From Brevibacterium sp. XM4083 (GTDB lineage: Bacteria; Actinomycetota; Actinomycetes; Actinomycetales; Brevibacteriaceae): 64,000 nucleotides of DNA. Within the stretch, counting starts at the first letter, position 1, and each line of letters opens with the position of its first letter. The notes under the pieces are model-generated. The model was not told the origin of the DNA and did not search any database. It saw only the letters and a list, made by a program, of their open reading frames with translations. Positions 33,746 to 42,137 of the stretch are shown here, piece by piece. The DNA is taken from the NCBI RefSeq assembly GCF_006489205.2, contig NZ_VFYR02000003.1, forward strand, positions 117,462 to 181,461. Direction: 5' to 3'. A program made the translations under genes and the position numbers.

Positions 33746-35927
33746 AGAGGAACGGGCTGATGACGAGGTCGATGAGTTTGATCCCGATGAAGGGGACGAT
33801 GAGCCCGCCGAGTCCGAAGATGAGCAGGTTGCGCCGCAGCAGGCTCGCCGCGCTCGTCGTGGCGAACCGCACCCCGCGCAGAGCGACGGGGATGAGGGCG
33901 ACGATGATGAGGGCGTTGAAGATCACCGCGGAGAGGATCGCCGATTCCGGACTGTGCAGGCCCATGATGTTGAGCGCCCCGAGCCCGGGGAACGCGAGGA
34001 GGAACATCGCGGGCACGATCGCGAAGTACTTCGCGACGTCATTGGCGATCGAGAACGTCGTCAGCGCCCCTCGGGTGATGAGCAGCTGCTTGCCGGTGGC
34101 GACGATGTCGATGAGCTTCGTCGGATCCGAATCGAGGTCGACGAGGTTGCCGGCCTCCTTCGCCGCCGAGGTGCCGGTGTTCATCGCGACCCCGACGTCG
34201 GCCTGTGCGAGCGCGGGCGCATCGTTCGTCCCGTCCCCCGTCATCGCGACCATCCTGCCCCCGGCCTGCTCAGACTTGATGAGGGCGAGCTTGTCCTCTG
34301 GGGTCGCCTCGGCGAGGTAGTCGTCGACCCCGGCCTCCCGGGCGATCGAGCGGGCCGTGAGCTCGTTGTCGCCGGTGATCATCACCGTGCGGATGCCCAT
34401 CTCCCGCAGCTGCGCGAAGCGATCGGCCATGCCCGGCTTGACGATGTCGCGGAGGTCGATGACCCCGAGCACCCGGGCGGAGGAGGCGTCGGCGGCATCC
34501 GCCGTCGAGGCGGTCGCCTCGGCGACGAGGAGGGCGGTGCCGCCGCCGGTGTTGATGCGCTCGACCTCGGCGCTCGCCTCGGCGGGGATGTCGGCACCAC
34601 GGTCGATCGCCCACGCGAGGACCTCACGGGCCGCCCCCTTGACGATCGTGCGCGACCCGACTCCCTTCTCACCGGGAAGGATGATGCCCGAGAGGCGGGT
34701 GGCGGCGGAGAACGGGATGAACTCGGCGGTCGGGAAGGCCTCGAGACCGGCGGCGTCGATGCGGAAGTCGCCTTCGGCCAGGGCGACGACAGACCGGCCC
34801 TCCGGGGTCTCGTCGGCGAGTGAGGACAGGCGGGCCGCCTCGGCGATCTCCTCATCCGTCGTCTCCCCGAGGGCGACGAAGTCGGTGGCCTGGCGGTCGC
34901 CCATCGTGATCGTCCCGGTCTTGTCGAGCAGGAGCGTCGAGACATCGCCGGCGGCTTCGACGGCGCGCCCGGACTTCGCGAGGACGTTCGCGGCGACGAG
35001 CCGGTCCATGCCGGCGATGCCGATCGCCGAGAGCAGCGCGCCGATCGTCGTCGGGATGAGGCAGACGAGGAGGGCGATGAGGACGGTCAGCGATTGAGGG
35101 GCGCCGGAGAACGCCGCGATCGGGGCGAGGGTGGCGACGACGAGGATGAAGATGAGGGTGAGGACGGAGAGGAAGACGCCGAGGGCGACCTCGTTCGGGG
35201 TCTTCTGGCGGCTCGCGCCTTCGACCATCGCGATCATCTTGTCGAGGAAGGATTCGCCGGGGCTCGCGGTGATCGAGACCGTGATCTCGTCGGAGAGGAC
35301 CTTCGTCCCTCCGGTCACGGCACACCGGTCGCCGCCGGCCTCGCGGATGACCGGGGCGGACTCACCGGTGATCGCCGATTCGTCGACGGTGGCTGCGTCT
35401 TCGATGACGTCGCCGTCGCCGGGGATGACCTCACCGGCGGTGACGAGGACGCGGTCCCCGGCGCGCAGCTGGGAGGCGGGGACGGTCTCCCGCTGCCCCT
35501 TGTCGAGGATCCGGGTCGCGTTCGCCGTCACCCGGGTCGCCCGCAGGGAGTCGGCCTGCGCTTTGCCGCGGCCCTCGGCGAGCGCCTCGGCGGTGTTGGC
35601 GAAGACGCAGGTGAGGAACAGCCAGATGCTGATCGCCCACGTGAACGGGGTGGGGCCGGTGATCGCGAGGACGAGGGTGACGACCGCTCCGATCTCGACG
35701 AGGAACATCACAGGGTTCCGCCATGCGACCCGCGGGTCGAACTTCTTCAGCCCGAGGAGCACGGCCCGGGTGAGCGCCGGAACCGTGATCGAGCGTCCGG
35801 TGCCCGTCGGCCGGTGGGAGGGTTCGGGTCGGTGTGCTGTGCCGGGCGGCGTCGTCGGGGTGTCCTCGACGAGGCGGGAGGGCGTCGGGCTGCTGGTGAG
35901 CTTGGAGGCCTTGGTGTCGGTGCGCAT
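33744..35927 (-). CDS. kdpB: K+-transporting P-type ATPase subunit KdpB
   Basis: 727 residues. P-type ATPase motifs: TGESAPV in the actuator domain, phosphorylated Asp in [11 protein letters not shown] (about residue 334), TGDNELTA, and [21 protein letters not shown] in the P-domain, with membrane spans before and after. It hydrolyses ATP to drive K+ uptake through KdpA. The N-terminal 45 residues (Ser/Thr/Pro-rich) extend beyond the usual start; translation from 35927 follows GAGG. A linker coding [11 protein letters not shown] near residue 475 contains the repeated octamer. Confidence 0.95.
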   Translation of the reverse strand: MRTDTKASKLTSSPTPSRLVEDTPTTPPGTAHRPEPSHRPTGTGRSITVPALTRAVLLGLKKFDPRVAWRNPVMFLVEIGAVVTLVLAITGPTPFTWAISIWLFLTCVFANTAEALAEGRGKAQADSLRATRVTANATRILDKGQRETVPASQLRAGDRVLVTAGEVIPGDGDVIEDAATVDESAITGESAPVIREAGGDRCAVTGGTKVLSDEITVSITASPGESFLDKMIAMVEGASRQKTPNEVALGVFLSVLTLIFILVVATLAPIAAFSGAPQSLTVLIALLVCLIPTTIGALLSAIGIAGMDRLVAANVLAKSGRAVEAAGDVSTLLLDKTGTITMGDRQATDFVALGETTDEEIAEAARLSSLADETPEGRSVVALAEGDFRIDAAGLEAFPTAEFIPFSAATRLSGIILPGEKGVGSRTIVKGAAREVLAWAIDRGADIPAEASAEVERINTGGGTALLVAEATASTADAADASSARVLGVIDLRDIVKPGMADRFAQLREMGIRTVMITGDNELTARSIAREAGVDDYLAEATPEDKLALIKSEQAGGRMVAMTGDGTNDAPALAQADVGVAMNTGTSAAKEAGNLVDLDSDPTKLIDIVATGKQLLITRGALTTFSIANDVAKYFAIVPAMFLLAFPGLGALNIMGLHSPESAILSAVIFNALIIVALIPVALRGVRFATTSAASLLRRNLLIFGLGGLIVPFIGIKLIDLVISPFL

Positions 35928-35928
35928 T

Positions 35929-37599
35929 TCAGAGGAGTCCTTCGTTGATCGGGCCGAGGGCGAGGACGGGCAGGAACGTCAGGGCGCTGACGATGAGTCC
36001 GGTGCCGACGGTGACCCCGACGAACAGGGGTCGGTGGGTGGGCAGGGTGCCGGGGGTCGCCTCGGTGGAAGGTTGGGCGGCGAACGCACCGGCGAGCGCG
36101 AGGACCGCACAGATCGGACCGAACCGGCCGATGAGCATCGCCAGTCCCAGGGCGGTGTTGAAGAACGGGGTGTTCGCATTGAGTCCGGCGAACGCGGATC
36201 CGTTGTTGTTCGCCGCCGAGGTGAACGCGTAGAGGATCTCGGACAGACCGTGGGGGCTGTCGGCATTGAGGATCGAGTCCGCGGCGTTCGGCCACATCGT
36301 CGCGACCGCGGTGCCGGTGAGCACGAGGGTCGGGGTGATGAGGATGACGGCGGAGGCGAGCGTGATCTCCGTGCGTCCGATCTTCTTGCCGAGGAACTCC
36401 GGTGTCCGGCCGACCATGAGGCCGCAGATGAAGACGGCGAGGACGGCGACGACGAGCATGCCGTAGAGGCCGGAGCCGACGCCGCCGGGGGCGATCTCGC
36501 CGAGCATCATGTTGAGCATGAGGACGCCGCCGCCGAGGCCGGAGTAGTTCGAGTGGAACGAGTCGACAGCACCGGTCGAGGTCAGGGTCGTCGAGACGGC
36601 GAAGAACGCGGAGGTGATGACGCCGAAGCGGGTCTCCCTGCCTTCCATCGCGGCCCCGGCCGCATCGGTGGCCGGCGTGGACAGCGTCGTCTCGGTGAGG
36701 ATGACGGCGACGAGGGAGAGGACGAAGAACGAGGCCATCGCGCCGAGGATCGCCCAACCGTGCCTGCGGCTGCCGACCATGACGCCGAAGGTGCGCGGCA
36801 GGGCGGAGGGGATGAGGAGGATGAGGAAGATGTTGGCGAGGTTGATGAGCGGGCTCGGTGCCGAGAGCGGGTGGGCGGAGTTCGCGTTGAAGAAGCCGCC
36901 GCCGTTCGTGCCGAGGTGCTTGATGACCTCCTGGCTCGCATTCGGTCCGCCCGGGATCGTCTGCGTCACCTGCGATCCGCCGGCCACGGTCTCGACGACC
37001 TGGTCCGGGGTGAGGTTCTCGATGACGCCCAAGCCGATGTAGATGAGTGCGAAGACCACCGAGACCGGCAGGAGGATGCGGAGGACGGTGCGGGTGAGGT
37101 CGACCCAGAAGTTGCCGATGAAGAGCGAGCGCTGCCGCATGAACCCGCGGATGAGGGCGACGGCGACGGCGATGCCGACGGCGGCGGAGACGAAGTTCTG
37201 CACGGCGAGGCCGGCCATCTGGACGAGGTAGCCCATCGTCGCCTCACCGGAGTACGACTGCCAGTTCGTGTTCGTGACGAACGAGACCGCCGTGTTGAAC
37301 GCCTGATCGGCGGTGACGGCGGGCTTGCCGTTGGACAGGGGCAGGAACTCCTGGAGGCGCATGAGGCCGTAGAGGAGAAGGATCGAGACGAGGGAGAACC
37401 CGAGGACGGAGAGGAAGTAGGTCTTCCACCGCTGCTCGGATGAGGAATCGACGCCGGTGAGACGGTAGAAGAGCCGCTCGGCCTTCGTGTCCTTCGTCGA
37501 GAGGAAGACGCCTGCCATGTAGTTGCCGAAGGGCACATGGACGGCGGCGAGGACGGCGAGGACGAGGAGGATCTGCGTGATGCCGGTGAACCAGGTCAT
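35929..37599 (-). CDS. kdpA: K+-transporting ATPase subunit KdpA
   Basis: A 556-residue membrane subunit of the superfamily of K+ transporters, with ten predicted spans. The family's conserved stretches include [20 protein letters not shown] (first filter region), [15 protein letters not shown] (second filter) and [20 protein letters not shown]. It forms the K+ selectivity path of the KdpFABC complex. Its start overlaps the kdpF stop by 4 bp. Confidence 0.95.
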   Translation of the reverse strand: MTWFTGITQILLVLAVLAAVHVPFGNYMAGVFLSTKDTKAERLFYRLTGVDSSSEQRWKTYFLSVLGFSLVSILLLYGLMRLQEFLPLSNGKPAVTADQAFNTAVSFVTNTNWQSYSGEATMGYLVQMAGLAVQNFVSAAVGIAVAVALIRGFMRQRSLFIGNFWVDLTRTVLRILLPVSVVFALIYIGLGVIENLTPDQVVETVAGGSQVTQTIPGGPNASQEVIKHLGTNGGGFFNANSAHPLSAPSPLINLANIFLILLIPSALPRTFGVMVGSRRHGWAILGAMASFFVLSLVAVILTETTLSTPATDAAGAAMEGRETRFGVITSAFFAVSTTLTSTGAVDSFHSNYSGLGGGVLMLNMMLGEIAPGGVGSGLYGMLVVAVLAVFICGLMVGRTPEFLGKKIGRTEITLASAVILITPTLVLTGTAVATMWPNAADSILNADSPHGLSEILYAFTSAANNNGSAFAGLNANTPFFNTALGLAMLIGRFGPICAVLALAGAFAAQPSTEATPGTLPTHRPLFVGVTVGTGLIVSALTFLPVLALGPINEGLL

Positions 37600-37817
37600 G
37601 CGCGCGCCTCCCCGCTCGAATCCGGGGTGGAGGGGGTGCCGGGGGTGCTGCCGGTGGTTCCGGGCGTCGTGCCGGGGGTGCTGCTCGGGTCGGTGATGCG
37701 CGCGGTCGTCGCGCTCTCAGCGGTGACCTTCTCGAAGACCAACGCCTGGGCGGCAAGCCCAGCGACAGTCGCGACGGCGAGCAGCAGGTAGAGGAGATCG
37801 GCGAAAGGAGCGTCCAT
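37596..37817 (-). CDS. kdpF: KdpF-like small subunit with Thr/Pro/Ser-rich tail
   Basis: 73 residues. The first 30 ([20 protein letters not shown]) form a single membrane helix as in KdpF, which is usually about 30 residues and sits at the KdpA interface. The remaining 40 residues are a low-complexity tail of TPGT/STPGT-like repeats ending SSGEARA. The position as first gene, overlapping kdpA, supports the call; the tail is not a normal part of KdpF. Confidence 0.7.
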   Translation of the reverse strand: MDAPFADLLYLLLAVATVAGLAAQALVFEKVTAESATTARITDPSSTPGTTPGTTGSTPGTPSTPDSSGEARA

Positions 37818-37926
37818 ACGGTGTGGCCTCGTTCTTCTCGTGCGGGTGGGTCAGTGCACGACGGCGCGGTGCGCCGCTGTGCGGTACTCCCCCATCACAC
37901 ACGTCTCCCGAGGTCACGGACCCGGA

Positions 37927-37956
37927 TCCTAACGCGGTCTTAACACCTCCTAACGC
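37927..37956. promoter_or_regulatory. Candidate KdpE operator: three helically phased repeats upstream of kdpF
   Basis: TCCTAACGC (37927), TCTTAACAC (37938) and TCCTAACGC (37948) recur every 10-11 bp on one face of the helix, about 110-140 bp before the kdpF start. Direct repeats with this phase are the usual layout for OmpR/KdpE-type regulators. On the reverse strand the units read GCGTTAGGA, and the most downstream one contains a possible -10, TAGGAT. Confidence 0.55.
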
Positions 37957-37997
37957 ACTTTTGACACCCCGACGAGGCGGTCGCCCCCACAGCAGCC

Positions 37998-38103
37998 CAT
38001 TCAGTGGTCACTCCCCCGAGGCGGTCGGATTCGGTGGTCACTCCCCCGAGGTCGGGGACGCGATTTCGGCCCGACCACCTCGGCGCGGTGACCACCGAAT
38101 GGG
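37998..38103. repeat. BIME-like cluster of three GGTCACT...CCGAGG units (upstream side of kdp)
   Basis: Two direct units (GTGGTCACTCCCCCGAGG) and one reversed (CCTCGGCGCGGTGACCAC) lie within ATTC...GAAT ends. Unit structure and spacing are like 29329-29467. It lies between the kdp promoter region and the end of the hydrolase gene. Confidence 0.85.
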
Positions 38104-38111
38104 AATGCAGC

Positions 38112-39242
38112 TCACTCGTCACCGGAAACGGGAGGGACGATTCGGTCGGCCAGCCAGTCGGCGACGACATCGGTGCGTTCGTCGCTGTCGTTGTAGATCG
38201 TGTGATCACCGCCGGGCCACTCGACGAGCAGCGCATCGTCGCAGGCGTCGAGGAACGGCGTCTGGTCCTCCTTCTCGACAATGGGGTCAGCCCCGCCGTG
38301 GACGACGAGGAGAGACCCGACGATCGTCTGCGACCCGGGGTCGAACGCGAGACGGGCGAAGTTCGCCTCGAGGGCAGCTTCATCGTCGCTGCCGAGCATC
38401 GCCGCCGCCTGCTCCCGGAAGGTTCGGAACGGCAGGAGGCGCGGCATCGCAAATCCCCCGTTGACGACCGTTGCCGAGATTCGGTGGTCGGCTGCTGCGG
38501 TGAGGGCGGCGAAGGTCCCGCCGAGGCTGTTGCCCCAGATCCCGATGGGTGCACCCGCGAGGTCGGGGTGGGTGTCGAGGACGTCGACGAAGCGGCCGAA
38601 CGCGGCCGGGACATCGCAGTCGAGGTGGATGCCGGAGACGAGACGACTCTCCCCCTGCCCCGGGCCCTCGGCCATGAGGGTGGCGATGCCGCGGGCGGCG
38701 AGCGCGTCGCTCATCCGGTAGTACGTCGCACCCCAACCGCTCTGCCCGCCGAAGACGATGACGCTCGCCAGCGGGTCGACGGGCGTGCGCAGCCACCCGA
38801 CGAGCACCCCATCGCCGAAGCTCACCTCGACGCGGCTGAGTCCCGATCCGGGGATCTCCGTGATCGCGGTGAGAGCGGCGCGAGCCTGGTCATAGAGTCC
38901 ACGCTTGCGGTGGCCGTCGGGCACCGGCATCTGTGCGAAGAGGAAGTCCGCTGCGGCAGCGCGGTAGGCACGGATCGCGGTGAGGTCGTTCCCCCGTGCC
39001 GCCGCGTCGCGACCTCGGTCGAGCTGCACCTCGCCGAGGTGCTCGAGAGTCTCATCCCAGCCGACCCCCTCATCGGTGGCTGCCCGGAGGCGGCTGACGT
39101 CGCCGTAGAGGACGCCGCCGTCGAGGAGTCTCTGCACCGGCATCGCCCGCCAGTGGGCGTCGAGCTCCGCGTGCGGATCGGTCTGAGGGTCAGGCTCGGC
39201 GACAACGTACGGCTTCCTGCCCGTGAACAGTTCTCCCGTCAT
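38112..39242 (-). CDS. Alpha/beta hydrolase (acyl/C-C hydrolase-like)
   Basis: 376 residues. An N-terminal helical 130-residue part is followed by an alpha/beta-hydrolase domain with the nucleophile in GIWGNSLGG, an Asp in HGGADPIVEKE and a His in GGDHTIYND. The layout with an N-terminal extension resembles 2,6-dihydroxypseudooxynicotine hydrolase and FrsA-like proteins, some of which cleave C-C bonds next to a carbonyl on aromatic rings. It overlaps the monooxygenase stop by 4 bp, so the two act together, probably hydrolysing a ketone or ester product or substrate of the hydroxylase. The substrate is unknown. Confidence 0.78.
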   Translation of the reverse strand: MTGELFTGRKPYVVAEPDPQTDPHAELDAHWRAMPVQRLLDGGVLYGDVSRLRAATDEGVGWDETLEHLGEVQLDRGRDAAARGNDLTAIRAYRAAAADFLFAQMPVPDGHRKRGLYDQARAALTAITEIPGSGLSRVEVSFGDGVLVGWLRTPVDPLASVIVFGGQSGWGATYYRMSDALAARGIATLMAEGPGQGESRLVSGIHLDCDVPAAFGRFVDVLDTHPDLAGAPIGIWGNSLGGTFAALTAAADHRISATVVNGGFAMPRLLPFRTFREQAAAMLGSDDEAALEANFARLAFDPGSQTIVGSLLVVHGGADPIVEKEDQTPFLDACDDALLVEWPGGDHTIYNDSDERTDVVADWLADRIVPPVSGDE

Positions 39243-41008
39243 GCCGACACCACCGTCGCGTCTGCCCCGGCGGTCTCAGAGTTCTGAGCACGTGGGGTTG
39301 GCACGCGCGGAGTCTGCGCACCCAGGGCCTGTTCACGCCAGGCCCGCGCGCCCCGCAGCTGACCGAGCAGTTCATCGACGAGGCCGGGCACCTCGGCCAT
39401 CGACCCCGTGCCGAACACGACGAAGTCGGGCCGGGCGACATACGCCTCGGCGCCGATCGCGGCGAAATAGTCGCGGTACGTGCCGTTGTCATCGGTGACG
39501 GACCACGGATTTCCCGGCCGTGTCGAGACGATGTCCACCCCTACCTCGGCGAGGCGATCGAACTGCGACCGCGAGAGCACGGATGCGGGATCACCCGAGG
39601 TGACAAGGTTGATCCGGTTGCCGATGATGTCGTCGAAGAGCCCTGTCCGCCAGTCCTTCGTGATGACTCCCTGAGGTGAGAGCGTGCCGGCGAACGGCTG
39701 CTCACCGGGCGCGAGATACCCGGCGTCGATCGTCGGGAACGGCGGCGGTGGGGGCGCGGTTCCAGTGCGGAACGCCTCGTCGCGGGCCTTCGCCGCCTCG
39801 ACGTCGCGGAGGTTGGCGATCTCACCGAGGGCGACACTGGTGGCCTGGATGACGGCGACGTGGGGGCGGCGTTCGGCTTCGTACGTGTCAAGGAAGGCGT
39901 CGTCGGCGAAACCGCGGAGGACAAGGTCGAGCTTCCACGCGAGGGTGAGTCCGTCGCGCATGCCCGAGCACGCGCCCTGCCCCATGTAGGGCGGCATGGT
40001 GTGGGCGGCGTCGCCGATGAGGAACGCCCGCCCCTCGCGCCACCGCTGCGCGGTCCGGGCGGAGAAGACGTAGACGATCTGGCGGAGGATGCGCACGTCG
40101 TCGGGACCGAGGCCGTGACGCTCGCGGAACCACCGCCACGCGTACTCCTCCGTCGCCGCCTCCTCCAGGCTCTCACCTGGGAGGACGGCGACCTCGAAGC
40201 GGTGGCGACGAGCCCCGATGGGCATGAACATGTTCGGCCGGACTGGGTCGCAGAACTGGGTGCTCACGGCGAAGCGCTCGGGCAGCTCGCGCAGCTTCTC
40301 CGTGTCGAGGTTGAGCCACACATCGTTCGATTCGAGGTCGTCGCGCTCGATGCCGAGGCTCGTGCGCACGAAGCTGTTGGCGCCGTCAGCGCCGACGATG
40401 TACCTCGCCGTGACGGTGCGGTCATCCGGGTGCGTGCCATCGGATCCGTCTCCGGGCTGACCGGTCTGTCCCTGTCGGTCCTTCGACCACGGACGGATGC
40501 GCAGGGTCACTTCGTCCGAGTCCTGGCTCAGGTGCACCGCCTGCCAGCCCTGGAGGACGTCGACGGTGTCCTGGCCACGGATGTCGGCGTCGATCGCATC
40601 CTCGATGTCGGGCTGGTACATCGTGTAGTGCGCCGCGTAGCCCGAGGACTCCCCCGACCAGTCGACCGTGAGCAGCGTCTCGCCTTCCCCGTTGCGCCAG
40701 ATGTACTCGCTCGCCGGTTCGCTGCCCTGGAGGGCCCGATCGACGTCGCCGACGTTCTGGATGATGCGGGCGACTTCGCCGTCGATATGAGTGAGCCGGG
40801 GCAGGCCGTAGAGGGACGCCCACCGTTCGACGGCGAGGACGCGGTGGCCGCGTCGGCCCAGCGCCGAGGCGAGGACGAGCCCCGATGGTCCGTATCCGAC
40901 GACGATGACGTCGTAGGTGTCGGATGAGGCAAGGTCGCCGCATGGGCGGGGGATGCTCTCTGCGGGGAGGGAACTGCGTTCCGTGGGGTCAGGGGTGGCG
41001 GCGATCAT
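39239..41008 (-). CDS. FAD-dependent aromatic hydroxylase (MhpA-like)
   Basis: 589 residues. FAD-binding GYGPSGLVLASALGRRG is followed by a second flavin motif, GDAAHTMPPYMGQGACSGMRDG, and LAWKLDLVLRG, typical of class A flavoprotein hydroxylases of the 3-(3-hydroxyphenyl)propionate hydroxylase type. A C-terminal thioredoxin-like domain (about 480-580) is present as in MhpA. It should hydroxylate a phenolic ring using NAD(P)H and O2. The ATG at 41008 with AAGGAG five bases upstream was chosen over a GTG two codons earlier. It forms an operon with the hydrolase, and the AraC regulator is divergent. No ring-cleavage dioxygenase is in the window, so the pathway is incomplete here. Confidence 0.83.
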   Translation of the reverse strand: MIAATPDPTERSSLPAESIPRPCGDLASSDTYDVIVVGYGPSGLVLASALGRRGHRVLAVERWASLYGLPRLTHIDGEVARIIQNVGDVDRALQGSEPASEYIWRNGEGETLLTVDWSGESSGYAAHYTMYQPDIEDAIDADIRGQDTVDVLQGWQAVHLSQDSDEVTLRIRPWSKDRQGQTGQPGDGSDGTHPDDRTVTARYIVGADGANSFVRTSLGIERDDLESNDVWLNLDTEKLRELPERFAVSTQFCDPVRPNMFMPIGARRHRFEVAVLPGESLEEAATEEYAWRWFRERHGLGPDDVRILRQIVYVFSARTAQRWREGRAFLIGDAAHTMPPYMGQGACSGMRDGLTLAWKLDLVLRGFADDAFLDTYEAERRPHVAVIQATSVALGEIANLRDVEAAKARDEAFRTGTAPPPPPFPTIDAGYLAPGEQPFAGTLSPQGVITKDWRTGLFDDIIGNRINLVTSGDPASVLSRSQFDRLAEVGVDIVSTRPGNPWSVTDDNGTYRDYFAAIGAEAYVARPDFVVFGTGSMAEVPGLVDELLGQLRGARAWREQALGAQTPRVPTPRAQNSETAGADATVVSA

Positions 41009-41084
41009 GGGCACTCCTTCGTGACTGAGATCGAGATCGGTCCCATCACGGTAGGAGGCAGACCCGCGCGCGGCGACGCGATTC

Positions 41085-41113
41085 GCGACACGAGCATCCG
41101 ATAAGCGACATGA
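41085..41113. promoter_or_regulatory. Candidate AraC-type operator (two direct repeats 20 bp apart)
   Basis: GCGACACGA (41085-41093) and GCGACATGA (41105-41113) are direct repeats spaced by about two helix turns in the gap between the divergent monooxygenase and AraC genes. AraC-family proteins usually bind such pairs. Confidence 0.5.
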
Positions 41114-41159
41114 CTTCTTGCCCGTTCCGCAGTCCGCGGTCGGCGGCTATCGTGGGGGC

Positions 41160-42101
41160 ATGACCGGGGTGATGAGGCCAGGAAGCGTCGACGAGTTCGA
41201 ACGCTTCGTCGGTCGATCGCTCAGCCCACACCGGCTGTTCGAGATCGACCATCGATGCTTCGTGCCCGATGTCTGGTCGATGCGTCTCGGACGACTCAGC
41301 CTCGTCCAGTTCTCCCTGGGCACCGACGCGGAGGTCGACATCCCCGAACACGCCGACTACATCGACGTCGTCGTCGCTCGCCGAGGCGGGGCCGAGATCG
41401 CGATCGGAGCGGAGACCGTCCCGGTCACCGCTTCCGGCACGGCCGCGATCCTCGTTCCGCAGGCCAGAGTCCGCATGGCCCTGCAGCCCGACTACGACCA
41501 GATCCACCTGCGCATAGACGAGTCGGTGCTCCGGGCCCACAGCGAGACCCTGCGACCAGCGGCTGGTCGCTCTCCGATGCGCTTCCGCTCCCACGCCCTG
41601 CCGCTGAGTGCAGGGTTCGGCACGTGGCTCGGGGTGCTCGAGGGCCTCGTCGCCGACGGCCGTGCCGGTCAGGCCGTGGCTCCGCTGCTCACGCCTACGA
41701 TCGAGGATCTTCTCCTCACCCAGCTCGTCGTCGGCCACCCGGACCTTGCCGGAGAGTCCACGAAGGAATCGGACTGGTCGACGACGCCGAAGCGGGTGCG
41801 CAGGGCGCTCGACTTCATCGCCGACCACCTCGGCGAACCAGTGACGGTGACCGAGATCGCCGAGGCGGCGGGACTGAGCGTGCGCACCCTCCAACGCGCG
41901 TTCCGAGAGGAGCTGGGCACCTCACCCGTCGAGCACCTGCAGCGTCAGCGACTCCACGCGGCCCGATCCGACATCCTCAGCGGAGACGAGACGATGAGCG
42001 ACATCGCCTTCCGGTGGGGCTTCTCTCACCCGTCACGGTTCGCCGCTGCCTACCGCCGTCTCTTCGGTGAGCTGCCCTCACAGACGCGCGCGCAACGCTA
42101 G
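41160..42101 (+). CDS. AraC-family transcriptional regulator
   Basis: 313 residues. The N-terminal 180 residues form an AraC-binding-like-2 domain (cupin-like, SPHRLFEIDHRCFVPDVWSM). The C-terminal pair of helix-turn-helix units (VTVTEIAEAAGLSVRTLQRA, DIAFRWGFSHPSRFAAAYRR) is complete. Such NahR/FeaR-type AraC members often activate aromatic or amine catabolism. It is divergent from the hydroxylase-hydrolase operon and probably activates it. The start ATG at 41160 was chosen. Confidence 0.87.
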   Translation: MTGVMRPGSVDEFERFVGRSLSPHRLFEIDHRCFVPDVWSMRLGRLSLVQFSLGTDAEVDIPEHADYIDVVVARRGGAEIAIGAETVPVTASGTAAILVPQARVRMALQPDYDQIHLRIDESVLRAHSETLRPAAGRSPMRFRSHALPLSAGFGTWLGVLEGLVADGRAGQAVAPLLTPTIEDLLLTQLVVGHPDLAGESTKESDWSTTPKRVRRALDFIADHLGEPVTVTEIAEAAGLSVRTLQRAFREELGTSPVEHLQRQRLHAARSDILSGDETMSDIAFRWGFSHPSRFAAAYRRLFGELPSQTRAQR

Positions 42102-42137
42102 GGCGCCCGGACGACAGAACGCCCGGACGCGTCCGCC

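Noticed and set aside
35131..37443. Forward open frame of 770 codons across kdpB and kdpA
   Set aside because: It is antisense to two P-type pump subunits with complete motifs, the residue composition is non-biological, and there is no ribosome site.
42100..42137. Terminator between araC-type and flavoprotein genes
   Set aside because: GGGCGCCCGGACG and CGCCCGGACGCG are mostly direct repeats, and a convincing stem could not be drawn.
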